Source: Tilletiaria anomala UBC 951
Lineage: Eukaryota; Basidiomycota; Exobasidiomycetes; Georgefischeriales; Tilletiariaceae
DNA: 64,000 nucleotides
Direction: 5' to 3'
Assembly: GCF_000711695.1 (NCBI RefSeq)
Contig: NW_013546981.1
Location: forward strand, 1 to 64,000
The notes under the pieces: generated by a model
Databases searched by the model: none
Seen by the model: only the letters and a program-made list of their open reading frames with translations
Told to the model about the DNA's origin: nothing
Shown: positions 34,485 to 45,851 of the stretch, in pieces
Numbering within the stretch: position 1 is the stretch's first letter
Layout of the letters: every line of letters begins with the position of its first letter
Position numbers and translations under genes: made by a program

Positions 34485-36814
34485 ATGATACCACCATTAC
34501 CTGGCGATGGCGGGATCGATGACCCTGGAGCAGCATCACTTGCCGCCGGGCAGGATGGCGACACTCAGAAGCAAAATCAGCAACACGCAGTCAAGCTCTC
34601 CACAGATGCCGATGAGTCTGGCCTTGGGCCCGGGGATGCTGTCCCTGGGCCTACATCTGCCGACGATGCCGCTTTGATAGCCGCAGTCACAGCGGCTGCA
34701 GCTGCAGTCTCTGCAAATGCTTCTACATCACAGGTTCTAATGACAGGCATCGAAGCTATTGCTGGATCTCAGCCACATGAGGACACCCAGTCTTTGGGAT
34801 TAACGACTGGAGCTGCAATGGCCATTAGTGACGAAGATCAGCTGGCCAAAAGTCTTGCGTTCTTCCATCAGCTGGCGGCAGAAGGCGAGTTACCTGCTGT
34901 CGGTATCGAGGCGCAGTCTGGATTTCCAGGAGAACACGACCAGGATGAACACATGCTGGATGTGTTTAGCGAGCAGGGACAGGCTGCCGAGCATGCCCAG
35001 GACGATCTTCTATCAGCCTTTACCAGCGCTGCGCAGTCTGTGGACGGCGACGACATCGGCATGGGCACCGGAGCGGGTGTCAGTAGTCAGGAAGATAAAA
35101 GCATCGGGGACTGGGCAGAGGTGCAACTGCAGAACGTACAGCTTCCGTCGTCACCAGTGACAGAGGATGGACACGGCGCCACACGTTTGCCACCTGACAC
35201 AGGCGCGCAGCCTCCCAGAAAGAAGAAGCGGAAAAGCGGGCGGAGAGGGGTCAAGAATGGCGAGCTTACACCTTGGCTTTGTACAGAATGTGGGCAGAGG
35301 TACAGCCGAGCCGAGTTCCTTCGGCGACATGCCCGAACACGTGAGTTTACGTGGGAGCGCACACCTTCGGTCAACATAATGGTGCAGCTGGGCTGATGGT
35401 CTGACATTCATCTCGTATAATAACAGACGAGAAAGCCAAGCCTTGGCTGTGCCATTGCGGTAAGAGTTTCGGACGTAGCGACGTGCTCACGCGGCATCGG
35501 AAGCAATGCAAAGAAGCGGAGCCCCTCAATCACACGCCAGGCGGCGTCGGCACAAACAAGGGAGGACGGCCGAAGGGCCAGTCATGCGCTCAGCTTCCGG
35601 CCTCCAGCAATCGGGATGTCGCGCTTGCGCAGCAGCCGCAAGTGCAGATGCAGGAGTTCCCCTCTTCTCAGCCGATGTATCTGCACTCCACGCAAGCGGC
35701 GCATCTCCTGGCAGAGGCGCAAGGGACGGAGACGGGCGCTGCCGTCACCGCTGCAGCCGCATCAGCCCCGTCGCAACAGGATTTCTGGGACGTGATCGAA
35801 ACGAGCATCGCGCAACACACTGCCGAGCTCGCTCGAAAGGCGCAAGATAAGGTTGCTGCCGCCCCGGACCAAGGGGTGGAAGCGGAGCCGAGGCCGGGGC
35901 CTACGCCAACGGCGCTGGAGGACATGCATGGCCTAGTAAAAGACGACAAAAAGGGCAGCAGCGAAGGGCGCGCTCTGGCGGATGACACAGCCGCGCTCGC
36001 AGCTGCAGTCTCTCATGCATCTCAGAGGGATGGCGTCTACGCCATCCTGGATTTCACGCACGATGCTGCGAGTGACAACAGCGGTTGTATTGCGCACGCA
36101 CAGGCACACGCACACGAGGCCTCTTCGCACATCGATTCTGCGCAGGGAGCATCGAGAGTTACCCCTGCCGATACTGAGGGACCCGCGAACGTTATTGGTG
36201 GCGGCTCAGCCTCTTCGCTCACTGCCGGCGTCTCGGCGTACGCGAATGCGTTCAGCAACGAGCGGAGCAGATCACCGGTGGCTGATGTCGCTATTGCTGC
36301 TGCGTGGTCACCGTTACGAAGCGCCAAAAGTATCGTTTCTTCCGACCCTGCGCTCGCGGATTGGACCCTGGCAGGGCATGCGGGCGCTGCGCCTTTGGAC
36401 ATGAGCCACGCGCGTAGCCTAGGCGGCGACAACAAGGGAAATGAAGCGCCACAGGACTCGCTTCAGCGGCCTGAAGCTCGTGGTCACATCGGGGAGGTGG
36501 AGGCGACGGAGGCTAATGACCACGCCGAAGTCGCATCCGAGAGCTCGGGCGAAGTTGCAGAGCTGGGCGCGGGAGAGCGGCTGCGGGAGGAAGCGCAGCG
36601 TAGGGGGTGCCAGTTAGAGGAAGCTGGACGCCTGAGGAGCGGAGAGGCTCAGCAGCAGCAGCCACCACCATCACAATCACATTCGCAAGTGCAAACATCA
36701 GTGGTGGACGTGTCGATCGGGGGTCCAGCAGCGAGAATAAGCGCTGACCAGCAACAGCATGAGCGGGACTGGACGACGGTCACATGGGATGCACCAACTC
36801 TGAATGCATGCTAG
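34485..36814 (+). CDS. C2H2 zinc-finger protein, probable transcription factor
   Basis: Exons 34485-35340 and 35427-36814 give 747 aa. Two tandem zinc fingers lie near residues 265-315: CTECGQRYSRAEFLRRHART-H, whose last His is completed across the intron, and CHCGKSFGRSDVLTRHRKQC, where Cys replaces the final His. Just before them is a basic run (PRKKKRKSGRRG), a plausible nuclear localisation signal and DNA-backbone contact. Everything else is Ala/Glu/Gln-rich and disordered, including an Ala-rich helix near 65-80 and a His/Gln/Pro tail. This architecture is common in fungal C2H2 regulators; the target genes cannot be inferred. The neighbour downstream on the same strand is PDI, but there is no sign of co-regulation. 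Confidence 0.82.
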
Positions 36815-37832
36815 CCGATGAACTTCGTTCTCCAAACCCATGCAAAGGGAGCTTCCCTGGGTTCGACTCCGGTCATGATGGCCCAGGACACCTCTTTCAT
36901 TCGCTGCGCGATCAGCATCTCTATCCCTCCGTTAATCGTTCTAATTGCATGCCCCCATCCGTTTTTCTTGGCCATGACCATCTACACCATTGCACTTACT
37001 TCACATACAAAAATTTGCATTTGCATTGCATGTAACACACATATAGTAGAATGTATGTATTCTGAGAGCACACCAGACTCCCTAATGATGGACGTCTAAT
37101 ATACATATGCTGAAGAATTGAACCCGTGGACTTTTGGCGGGGAGCGAAGCCCTCTCCAGAGTGGCGATAAGGATGATCCGAATGACGGCAGAAGAGTCAG
37201 GTGCAGGTCAGGCTCTCTCTGCCTCGAGTCGTCGGCGGCTATCGCTCACTGGAGCAGTTGAGGAGACAATAATCTGTGCAGCCTAGCGCAGCCTAGCAGC
37301 TTTCCAGTTTCCAGGCTTCAGCATACCGTGCTCGAGGGAGATGTCGATGAGTCCGTGGCGAGGTAGCTACGGATAAAGCAGGCCAAAAGACTCAAACAGG
37401 ACTCTGCGCCTCCACCGTGGAGTGGGAGGCACGGGCCACGCACAACGCACCACACGGCGCACGTCGCACACTACACACAGCACACTGCACTGGGCCAGTT
37501 TATTGTTCTCTCAGCAGTCAGTCACCCACACGCCATCGGCCCCGTCGGAGGGTTGGTCGCGCGCCGCGGAGGAAGGGGGAGAGCGCACTGAGAGAGACAG
37601 GAAGGGCAAGGCTGGTGAAGAGAGTGGAGACTTCAAGAAGACAGACACCCCCCGACACGCATCCTTCATCTGCCTTCAACGCAGCCATATAGCATCGACC
37701 ACCATTCCTTGGTTGCGCTGAGCAGTGTCAAAGAAAGAAAAGGAAGGGGGAACGAAGAGATCAGCCTGGATAAGTGGACATCGCATCAGCACCGACAACA
37801 GAAGTGCGCACCCAACCCTGGCCGCCATCATC
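36815..37832. promoter_or_regulatory. intergenic region upstream of the PDI gene
   Basis: About 1 kb holds the zinc-finger 3' region and the PDI promoter. A short tandem duplication of GCAGCCTAGC lies near 37259-37280, and a CAC-rich stretch at 37430-37490. Neither tRNA-like B-box sequence in this gap (near 36868 and 37115) folds into a T arm. No other gene seen. Confidence 0.4.
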
Positions 37833-39719
37833 ATGAAGTTCCACCTCACAAGCCGACAAGCGCTGCTCGCCGCCGCCGCCCTCGCCGCTGGCGCAACGCT
37901 GACCACAGCAGCAGCAGACGCGGACGCTACCGCTGCCGGGCCAAGCGATGTCCTCACCCTGACAAAGGACACTTTTAAGGCCAGCGTAGACCCAGAGGTG
38001 AGTGTTGTAAGGGAATGGTACTGAGTGTGTCGATGAGGCGGGTGGCTCGCATTGCCACAAGCGGAGGCATTGCCGTATGCGCCACCACAGCTGCCGTGCT
38101 GTCTTTGGCTTCTTCGCTCACCTTCGCATCTTTTCTTTTTCCCCCTTCACAGTCTCTTATGCTCGTTGAGTTCTTTGCGCCTTGGTGCGGTCACTGTCAG
38201 GCTCTTGCTCCTCAGGTGATTGCTGCGCTGTGTAGAATGAAAGGGTGGATGCGCTAACAAAACACTTCATATGCGTATGCTGACCCAAATGTGCTTTCCC
38301 CTCTCCTTACAGTACGAGGTGGCAGCCACAGAGCTCAAGAATGAGAGCATCAAGCTGGCCAAGGTCGACTGCACAGAAGAGCAGGACATCTGCAGCGAGC
38401 ATGGCGTTGAGGGGTACCCGACCCTCAAGGTCTTCCGGAAAGGCACCCCGACCGAATACACCGGTCCGCGCAAGAGCGATGGCATCATCAACTACATGCG
38501 CAAGCAGGCCCTTCCCGCCGTCTCTATCGTCACCGCAGAGAATGTGACCGAGTTCAGCAAAAAAGACAAGATCGTTGCCATCGCCTACGTTACCTCTCCT
38601 AGTGAAGCCGAGACGTTCCACAAGTTGGCAGACGAGCACCGTGACTCGTTCCTCTTTGGTCTCAGCACCGACTCTGGGGCGGCCGCCAAGACAGGTGCGA
38701 CGGTACCGTCGATCGTGCTATACAGGACCTTTGACGAGCCAGAAGTCGTCTACCCCGGCAAGGCCGACTCGCTGGACGAGCTGACGTCGTTCCTGAAAGC
38801 GCAGAGTGTCCCCATAATCGATGAGGTTGGCCCAGAGAACTTTATGACCTACGCCGAGGCTGGCCTGCCCCTCGCCTACTACTTCACCAAACCCGACTAC
38901 GCAGGCAAGGACAAGGACCTGGAGGCGCTCAAGCCGCTGGCCAAGGAGCTTAAGGGTAAGGTCAACTTCGTTTGGATCGATGCCGAGAAGTTTGTCAACC
39001 ACGCCAAGACTCTCAACATCCAGTCTGAAGACTGGCCCGCGTTCGCGATCCAGGACATACATGCGCAGACCAAGTACCCACTCGCCAAGACGGGCAAAGA
39101 CCTGATCAAGGCGGTCCCCGACTTTGTCAAAGACTTCACTGCCGGCAAGTTGACGCCATCGATCAAGTCGGACCCGACGCCCAAGACGCAGGACGGGCCA
39201 GTGCACGTACTTGTCGCGGACGAATTTGACAAGGTTGTCTTCGACGACAAGAAGGACGTCCTCGTCGAGTTCTATGCGCCATGGTGCGGGCACTGCAAGA
39301 AGCTCGCGCCGACGTATGACACACTCGGCGAAAAGTACAAGGCGCACAAGGACAAGATTGTCATCGCCAAGATGGACGCCACAACCAACGACATCCCGCC
39401 ATCGGCCGGATTCCAGGTCGGCAGCTTCCCGACGATCAAGTTCAAGCCCGCCGGCGGCAAGGAATGGATCGACTTTAACGGCGAACGCACGCTCGATGGC
39501 TTCGTCGAGTTCATCGGCCTTAACGCCAAGAATACTATAGACGTCAAGCTTGACAGCGCCAACACCACTGGCGCTGACGAGGCCGCCGCTGCAGCGGATC
39601 CCAAGCCAGCCCATGCGCACGATGAGGTGCGTTCTTGGCCGCGTGCGGCGCTTCCTCCTGTGGGAAGGGCATTCCATGACTGACATACCTTTTGATGTTT
39701 CTCGCCCTCGCAGCTTTGA
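37833..39719 (+). CDS. PDI1: protein disulfide isomerase, ER lumen
   Basis: Exons 37833-37997, 38153-38215, 38313-39626 and 39714-39719 give 515 aa. A signal peptide covers about residues 1-26. The a domain has active site WCGHC (Cys 67 and 70) in the small second exon, two redox-inactive thioredoxin folds (b and b') follow, and the a' domain has WCGHC (Cys 401 and 404). The C-terminus is acidic and Ala-rich. Splicing to the last exon, which contributes only Leu and the stop codon, creates HDEL, the ER-retrieval signal. The family forms and shuffles disulfides in secretory proteins. If the last intron is kept, the protein ends with about 19 other residues ([13 protein letters not shown]...) and lacks HDEL. 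Strong codon bias toward C-ending codons suggests high expression. Confidence 0.95.
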
Positions 39720-39959
39720 ACGCGCGCACCTCTGTGTCGTTCATTCTCCCCTTCGACGCCTTCGTCGTCACAAACTAGAGCAGGCTGTTTCCCGGCTTCG
39801 TCGGACAGCAACGGTAGTGCACAACCCTTTTCTTCCATTATCAAACTCTTTCTTCATATTTTCTCTCTCCTGTCTTCCTTTCAGTTTGTCACTGGATGCA
39901 AATCAATCAACTGTATTTTTCGTCTCTGAGACAGGCGCAAAGAAAGTGAAAATCGAAAA

Positions 39960-39986
39960 GGCCAGCTCAGAAACCATGAGCTGGCC
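39960..39986. other. perfect 10-bp-stem hairpin between two convergent genes
   Basis: GGCCAGCTCA at 39960-39969 is followed by a 7-nt loop and the exact reverse complement TGAGCTGGCC at 39977-39986, flanked by A-rich and T-rich runs. It lies 31 bp beyond the IF-2 stop and 240 bp beyond the PDI stop. It could form in the 3' untranslated RNA of either gene. Function is not known; resemblance to a bacterial terminator is only structural. Confidence 0.6.
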
Positions 39987-40017
39987 TCTTTAAAGATTGG
40001 TGGTGGCTGCATATACT

Positions 40018-42717
40018 CTACAATGTCCGCGGCACCTCGAAGGTATTGTAGCATTGTATGACGTCGTCAACCATGATGTTCTCGAATCCGTCAAAGGCCA
40101 TGCCGCATTCCGTTCCCTTGCGCATCTCCTCGACGTCCTTCTTGACGTGCTTGAGCGTGTCGAGCTTGCCGTCAAAGATAATGCTGCGCTCCTTGCCGCG
40201 CAGGATGCGCACGCGCGCACCCCGGTTCACCACGCCGTTCGTTACACGGCAACCGGCAATGTTGCGGAAGACGCGTGCGCGCACGTTTATCGTAAAGATC
40301 TGTGCCACACTCGCTTCGCCCAGCACACGCGTCTCAATGCGCGGTGGCAGCAGCGCCGCCACCTGTGCGCTCACATGGTCCATCAGCCGGTAGATCACTG
40401 TGTCAACGTGGATGCCCACCGGTGGCGTCAGACGCGCAGCGGACTTGATGAGCGACGAGGAAGGCGAGAGGTTGAAGCAGATAATCGACGCTTCCGACGC
40501 TTGCGCGCGCGACACGTCGCCCTCCGACGGTTCGCCGACGCCTGATGCGATGATACGCACACCCGCTTCGTTGTTGCCGAGCCCTTGAATCGCACCGACG
40601 ACCGCTTCGACCGTTCCGCTGACGTCCGCCTTGACGAGCAGGCGAAGCTCCTTGCGTCCCTCCGTTCCGCCTCCTTCCGCCTCTTCCTCTTTTGCTGCCG
40701 TTCCCGCTGTCGAGCGCGAAGCATTCGACAGCAGCTGCTGCGGGCTGACGAACGGCTGGCCCGTGAGCGGGTCGATCTCCTGGCCTGCGCGCTGCGCCCT
40801 TCTCCTCACACGGTCTCCATATGCTTCCTGCTTAGCGCGCTCGTCATCTTCGGCCTTGAGTCTCCTGCTCTCGTTGATATTCTCTGCGTCCTTCAGCAGC
40901 GCGCGACGCGCCTGCGCCTCCTTGCGGTTCTCCGCGGCACGCTTGACGTCCGCCTCGGATGTGCTGCCGAGCAGCTCGTCGCCTGCAGTCGGCAGCTCAC
41001 GCCAGCCGGCGACGAGCACCGGGTCGCCAGGGAAAGCGATGCGCACGACTTTGCCGGCACCATCGAAGATCTGACGCACTTTGCACCAGCTCGTTCCGGC
41101 AATCAGGCAGTCGCCCGGTTTGAGCGCCCCGCGCTTGACCAGCACGGTCGCCAGGTTACCACGCCCCTTCTCGACGCGCGACTCGAGCACATAGCCCTCA
41201 GCAGGCCCGGTGCGCTCGGCGCGCAGCTCGGCGAGCTCGGCGAGCGTGGCGAGCGTCTCTTCCAGCAGGTCCAGGCCCGCGCCCGTCTTGCCGCTCACCT
41301 CGACGCACGGAACGTCGCCGGCAAACTCCTCGAGCTCGACACCTCGTGCGAGCAGGTCGCGCTTCACACGCCCCGGGTCAGCGTCTGGCTTGTCCACCTT
41401 GTTGAGCGCGACGACCAGCTGAAGGGGAGAGTGCGCCTGACCGCCTCTGCTGCCTTTGCGCTGGCTCTGGCTCGGAGTGGAAGATCCCTCGGGGAGCTCC
41501 GCTAGGTCCTTCCACAGCTCGATCACCTCCTCCGTCTGCGGCATCACACCGTCGTCCGCAGCGACGACAAGGACAATGATATCCGTCACACTGGCGCCTC
41601 GCGAGCGCATGGCGGTGAACGCGGCATGGCCAGGCGTGTCGAGAAAGGTGACTGTCTTGACCGCATCTCTTGAGGATGCTCCGCCTTCATTGGCAGCTGC
41701 TGCACCGACCGGCACACTGAAAGCACCGATATGCTGCGTGATCCCGCCTGCTTCGCCCTGTGCGACGCTCGTCTTGCGCAGGGTGTCGAGCAGCGTCGTC
41801 TTGCCGTGATCGACATGGCCCATGACGGTGACGATCGGCGGGCGCAAAGGCAACTGCGCGCTATCGGCGCTGTCCGGATCCAGAGCTGGGCGTGGGTATA
41901 TGTCGAATGCCGCCGCATCGTTGGCGACGGCTTCAAGGTTATACTCGAGTGCGAGCAACTCGGCTTGCTCAAACTGCAGCATGGCGTCCGGCCGCGTGTC
42001 AGTGAGCCCAACTGACTGGACCATCGTGCTTTGGAGCGAGCCTACCATGATATACATCAATTACAGATCGGTTCCATTCATAAGATGAAGAGCTTTGCAA
42101 GGCGGGGACTCACGCATTCGGACGCCAAGCAGTCGGGCCAAGTTGCTGACGGTGATGACCGAAGGTAGGAACACCTGTGTTTTCGGCTTGGGAGCAGACT
42201 TTGATTTTAGCTGTGGCTGGGTCGGCGACTGGGGGAACTTTTTGGTCGCTACAAAGGGAGAAGATGGCAAGGAAGAAGACGCAACGAGATGCTGAGACCA
42301 GTCTCGTGCCGGGAGCTTCCGTGATGGTCGTGACTGATTTGACGAATGTTGTGCCGCTGATTGCGGTCCCTTGCGAGCCCGCTGCACACCGCTGCCTCCC
42401 GAGGAGTCTCCAAAACGCCTTTTCTCTTGCTGCACCTGACTTCCTTTGCGAGGAGGTCCGCTCTCCTTCCCGCTTGCACTCCTCCGAGATTTTGAGGGAT
42501 GGGGGGGTGCGGCAACCGCCGAGTGTGCTGAGTAGAGCCTAGATGGAGGTAGGCGTCGACCGAGAGATGGGGCGAGCAAGGAGCTTAGAAAAGAGCATAG
42601 CGGACATGATGGCACACGAAGAATCATGATAGGTATATCAATGGCTCTGCTTGTTCTCCCGGCTGCTCCTGCAGCAGCAGCTGCTGCCGCTGCAGCGGAC
42701 GATCGCGCAAACATCAT
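40018..42717 (-). CDS. IFM1: mitochondrial translation initiation factor IF-2
   Basis: Exons 42114-42717 and 40018-42041 (intron 72 nt) give 875 aa. The N-terminus ([13 protein letters not shown], later Arg/Ser-rich without acids) is a typical mitochondrial presequence. The GTPase domain has G1 GHVDHGKT (about 276-283), G2 [10 protein letters not shown]3 DTPGHAAF (336) and G4 NKVD (415). The EF-Tu-like domain II, a Lys/Arg-rich linker with an AA-repeat segment, and the IF-2 C-terminal domains follow ([20 protein letters not shown]). It places initiator tRNA on the mitochondrial small ribosomal subunit. The long polar stretch 60-190 before the conserved part is low complexity. PDI converges on it from the left. 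Confidence 0.95.
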
Positions 42718-43315
42718 CGACGACGCAGTGTCTTTCGCGCAGCTGTGTCTGAAGGGTGGGGCTACCTGGGTTTGCTTTGTCGGCAGCTAATAGAGAGGAC
42801 CGTTTCAAATGCAAACTGCTGCCAATATTGTTCTTCGAGTCTACGGTATCTGCAGCATGCCAGCCGGCTCTGAGGCAACATCTCCTGGTTGATAATGGTA
42901 TCGCGAAGAATCGATCGATCGACAGTGACACAAACGGCGAAAGCAAAAAGCTGGGTGTTCACCCTTTGGACTGGACATTCGGTGCAACCCCTACATCTAC
43001 TATCATGTTGTATCTCGGCCGAGAAGCAACGCGATGCGCTTTGTGAAAGAGCGACACCCTGCAGCTCAATCCCGCGACCGGTGCATTGGTCGCCGGTGAC
43101 CGAGCCTGTCGTAACTCCTATATATACCAGCTTGACATACGAAGGGCTGTTACGATTTACGAGGCCCATCGTTCATCGCATCGCCGAGAAGCCATTGCGA
43201 AGCTAAACGGTCCGAAGGAAAGGTAGAGCGGCTGAACGTAGAGTCATTCAGCACGTTTCTCCCACCTATTAGCCAGTCTCAAAGGGACCTCTTTCCCGGA
43301 CGCCGCCCAAACACC
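42718..43315. promoter_or_regulatory. divergent promoter region IF-2 / enoyl-CoA hydratase-isomerase
   Basis: A 598-bp gap separates two divergent genes. A TATATATA at 43119-43126 lies 190 bp upstream of the ATG at 43316 and is a candidate TATA box for the + strand gene. No gene is seen inside. Confidence 0.4.
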
Positions 43316-44336
43316 ATGTCATCCTTCGCGTTGTACTTCCCTGGCGCGACCACGACCACATCATCATTAGCGGGGGCATTGTCCAAACCGTCCACCGTCC
43401 GCCTGACCGTGCCCTCGCCGGGGCTATTCTTGCTGACTTTTACAGGCGGCGAGACGCCAGACAACCGCCTGACGGCTCACTTCCTCTCTGCCTTCCTCGA
43501 AGCACTCGAGTACGTGCAAGCGAAGTGGGAGGCGATTTCTGATGGTAACGTAGAGGGCGCCGACGTCGCGAAAGGTGCAGCGCTCGTCACGACGGGTCAG
43601 ACGGAAGCAGGGAGCAAGTTCTTCAGCAATGGCCTCGATCTCGAGGCTGCCATCGCCGACCCTGAGTTTTTTGACAAGTACCTCAACCCGGTCTATGCCA
43701 AGCTCATGAGGTTCCCCATCCCGACTGTCGCCAGTCTCGGCGGTCATGCATTTGCAGCTGGTTTTGGGCTCGTGAGTCATGTAGCGGGTCTCCTTTGCTC
43801 TTGCCTGGTAAAACTATTCAAAGCGACGCTAACTGTCATCAGCTGGGCTACCAATTCGCAGGCTATGGCGCACGATTACCGGGTCATGTCTGGACGTCGT
43901 GGCTTCCTATGCATGAACGAGTGAGTCTGCGTTGACCCGTTCTCCACTCTCCATATTTTCCAGTGCAAGCGCTGGAACCGGAATTCGCTCATCCTACCCC
44001 TTCTTCAGGATCCACTTTGGCGCTCAAATTCCCGCAGGCCTGCTCGCGGCCCTGCAGTCCAAGATCCCGTCCGCAAAGACCATCAGAAAGGTTGTCCTCG
44101 AGGGCCACCGATTCGACGGTAAGGAGGCGCTGGCGCTCTCGCTCGTCGATCACCTCGCACCTGCGCCCGCTCCTGACCCAGCAGCAGACAAGTCCGACGG
44201 CGGCGGCGCGGCCAAGACGCTCGAAGCGGCCGTTCGGCTTGCTGCGTCTGTGCGCAAGCTCGCCAGTAAGGATGCCTGGGGAAGTAACAAAGATGTGCTC
44301 TACGCGCCGTATTTAGCCATTCTGAGAGCTGTGTAA
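43316..44336 (+). CDS. enoyl-CoA hydratase/isomerase family protein (ECI-like)
   Basis: Exons 43316-43771, 43862-43920 and 44009-44336 give 280 aa. The crotonase fold is shown by SKFFSNGLDLEA (oxyanion-hole strand), VASLGGHAFAAGFGL across the first splice, AMAHDYRVM, and the FLCMNEIHFGAQIPAGLLA segment. The last matches fungal delta3-delta2-enoyl-CoA isomerase-like proteins more than classical hydratases, since the second hydratase Glu is not evident. Expected role: moving double bonds during beta-oxidation of unsaturated fatty acids. The C-terminal residues (ILRAV) are not a canonical peroxisomal PTS1, so location is unclear. Confidence 0.8.
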
Positions 44337-44606
44337 GTCTCGATTGTCAGGTGCATAAGGCCCGACGGGTGTCAGCTGAACTGACACACCGACCACGTCC
44401 ACTCATACGCGTGCCGGCATTCCTGCATAGACACGAAGAGCTCATGTCAAAACTGTAGCGCTCGAAATTCTGGCCTAGTTTCTCATTGTACTGTACATGT
44501 ACACTAGCGCACTGCAGTCATTGGAACGTTCACGCGGAGGCCCCAAGGTTCTGCGAGGAACACCTCCGCTATCGTCCCATGAGTCATATGTCTTTTGAGA
44601 CCTTTG

Positions 44607-45374
44607 TCACACGCCGACATGTTGCCGGTGCTGCGTCTCACGCACCCTCCGAGCCTTCGCAAGCGCCCTCAGCTTTGTCTCCCTTTTCTTGCGTTTCGTC
44701 TCCTGTGCCTTGTGCGCGATCTGCTTTGCCCTGCTCAGCGGCGACCGCGGCATCGTCATCGTCGTCGCCTGAAGATCTCCTTGCGTTCCGTCGCCACGTT
44801 GGTCGTCACTGCAGCCATCATCGAGCTCCTCGCCGTGATCAGCAGCGGAGGCGGACGCAGCGGCGCCTTGCTCAACTTCGACCGAACTGCTATGGTCCGA
44901 GCGTGACGTACCTTCGACGACGACGTCGACAGGCGCGTCTGGCGTATGCTCCGCGAGCTGGGACCCGCGGACTCGCGCATGGTCTGCTTCTTCAACGATG
45001 AACAAATCTTGACTCTGAGTTGCGCAACTTAGGTCCTGGGCCGGGGCCATGTCCGCCGCAACACCGCGCGCGAGATCGAGATCGAGCTGGCTGGCACCGT
45101 AGGCCGGACTCTCACCCTGCAGCAGCTCATGCGCAGCAGGAAATGTGACGTGCACGTCGGCCTGCTTGACTGTAGATTCGTGAATATGACCATGGCCCGC
45201 ATCGGCTGCTTCTGTGTCTGCGTTTGTGAGCTGAGATGTGTCACCAGCGGCGTCGACGGCGGTCTCATCCCCATTTTGAGTCCTTGCACTCTTGGCCTGC
45301 CCTTTCTCCTGGGCTGAGCCGGAGCCATAATTGGCAGCGCGGCTGATTTTCTTTCTGGTGAGAGTTCTGGGCAT
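44607..45374 (-). CDS. hypothetical protein, disordered with basic C-terminus
   Basis: One exon, 255 aa from ATG at 45374 (MPRTLTRKKISRAANYGSG). I do not recognise the family. The middle is Asp/Glu/Ala/Ser-rich and disordered. The end (residues about 215-255) is a strongly basic helix-like run with KQIAHKAQETKRKKRETK, of the sort seen in nuclear or nucleolar proteins. The frame stays open for 37 codons above this ATG without another ATG, so an additional upstream exon is possible. A long open frame on the opposite strand over this region is probably a shadow. Coding status is likely but unproven. Confidence 0.5.
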   Translation of the reverse strand: MPRTLTRKKISRAANYGSGSAQEKGQAKSARTQNGDETAVDAAGDTSQLTNADTEAADAGHGHIHESTVKQADVHVTFPAAHELLQGESPAYGASQLDLDLARGVAADMAPAQDLSCATQSQDLFIVEEADHARVRGSQLAEHTPDAPVDVVVEGTSRSDHSSSVEVEQGAAASASAADHGEELDDGCSDDQRGDGTQGDLQATTMTMPRSPLSRAKQIAHKAQETKRKKRETKLRALAKARRVRETQHRQHVGV

Positions 45375-45851
45375 GACTTGGGGCCTCTCCCCTTTGTTAG
45401 ATTTATTGGTTGAGATTGCCTTACTGAGGACTTGGATTGCGTCGCCGAGCTCGTTGCTTTGGCGTGTTTTGCCTTGGATGAGCAAAGATAAGAGAATGAT
45501 AGGGAATGTTAGACCTTGTCAAGGTGGAGCAGTTGTCGAGTCGGCTGTAGGGACCAGCGATGGCAATGGAAATGACGAGGAACTAGGCAAGCAAATGGGA
45601 TCATGTACGTGCATAATGGATTGAAGTATTAGATATTTGCGTCAGCGCGGCAGCGGCGATCTGTGGAAGATGATTCAGCATAAGCAACAGCCGGATGGAG
45701 CGGAGCGGCAGAGTGCCCACAAACGAAAGGCAAAGGGGAACCTTGTACATGTTTACTTGTGCCGTTTAAACCGTTCATCAGGAGAAAACCCGCAAAGACC
45801 CACGAAGAAGCAGCACCTTTTGCGTGGTATACATTTACTCGACGCGCGCGC
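45375..45851. other. intergenic region, nothing recognised
   Basis: A 477-bp gap lies between the 3' end of the AP endonuclease gene and the start of the hypothetical gene on the same strand. It should contain the latter's promoter. No distinct element seen. Confidence 0.4.

Noticed and set aside
36858-36885. tRNA B-box-like GGGTTCGACTCC on the + strand
   Set aside because: The flanks do not form a T stem and no A box, anticodon arm or acceptor pairing could be found upstream.
37105-37185. Minus-strand sequence with CGGGTTCAATTC and a GC-rich hairpin, resembling the 3' half of a long-variable-arm tRNA
   Set aside because: The T stem does not pair (ACGGG against CTTCA) and no acceptor or D arm is present.
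38718-39686. 322-codon open frame on the minus strand across the PDI gene
   Set aside because: It is a shadow of strongly codon-biased PDI coding sequence; the + strand product has full domain support.
40585-41505. 306-codon open frame on the + strand across the IF-2 gene
   Set aside because: Arg/Leu/Ala-rich shadow of IF-2, no family resemblance.
44486-45001. 171-codon + strand open frame overlapping the small hypothetical gene
   Set aside because: Composition is that of an antisense shadow (Arg/Ser/Cys-rich) and the minus strand frame has a better start context and a coherent acidic-then-basic layout.
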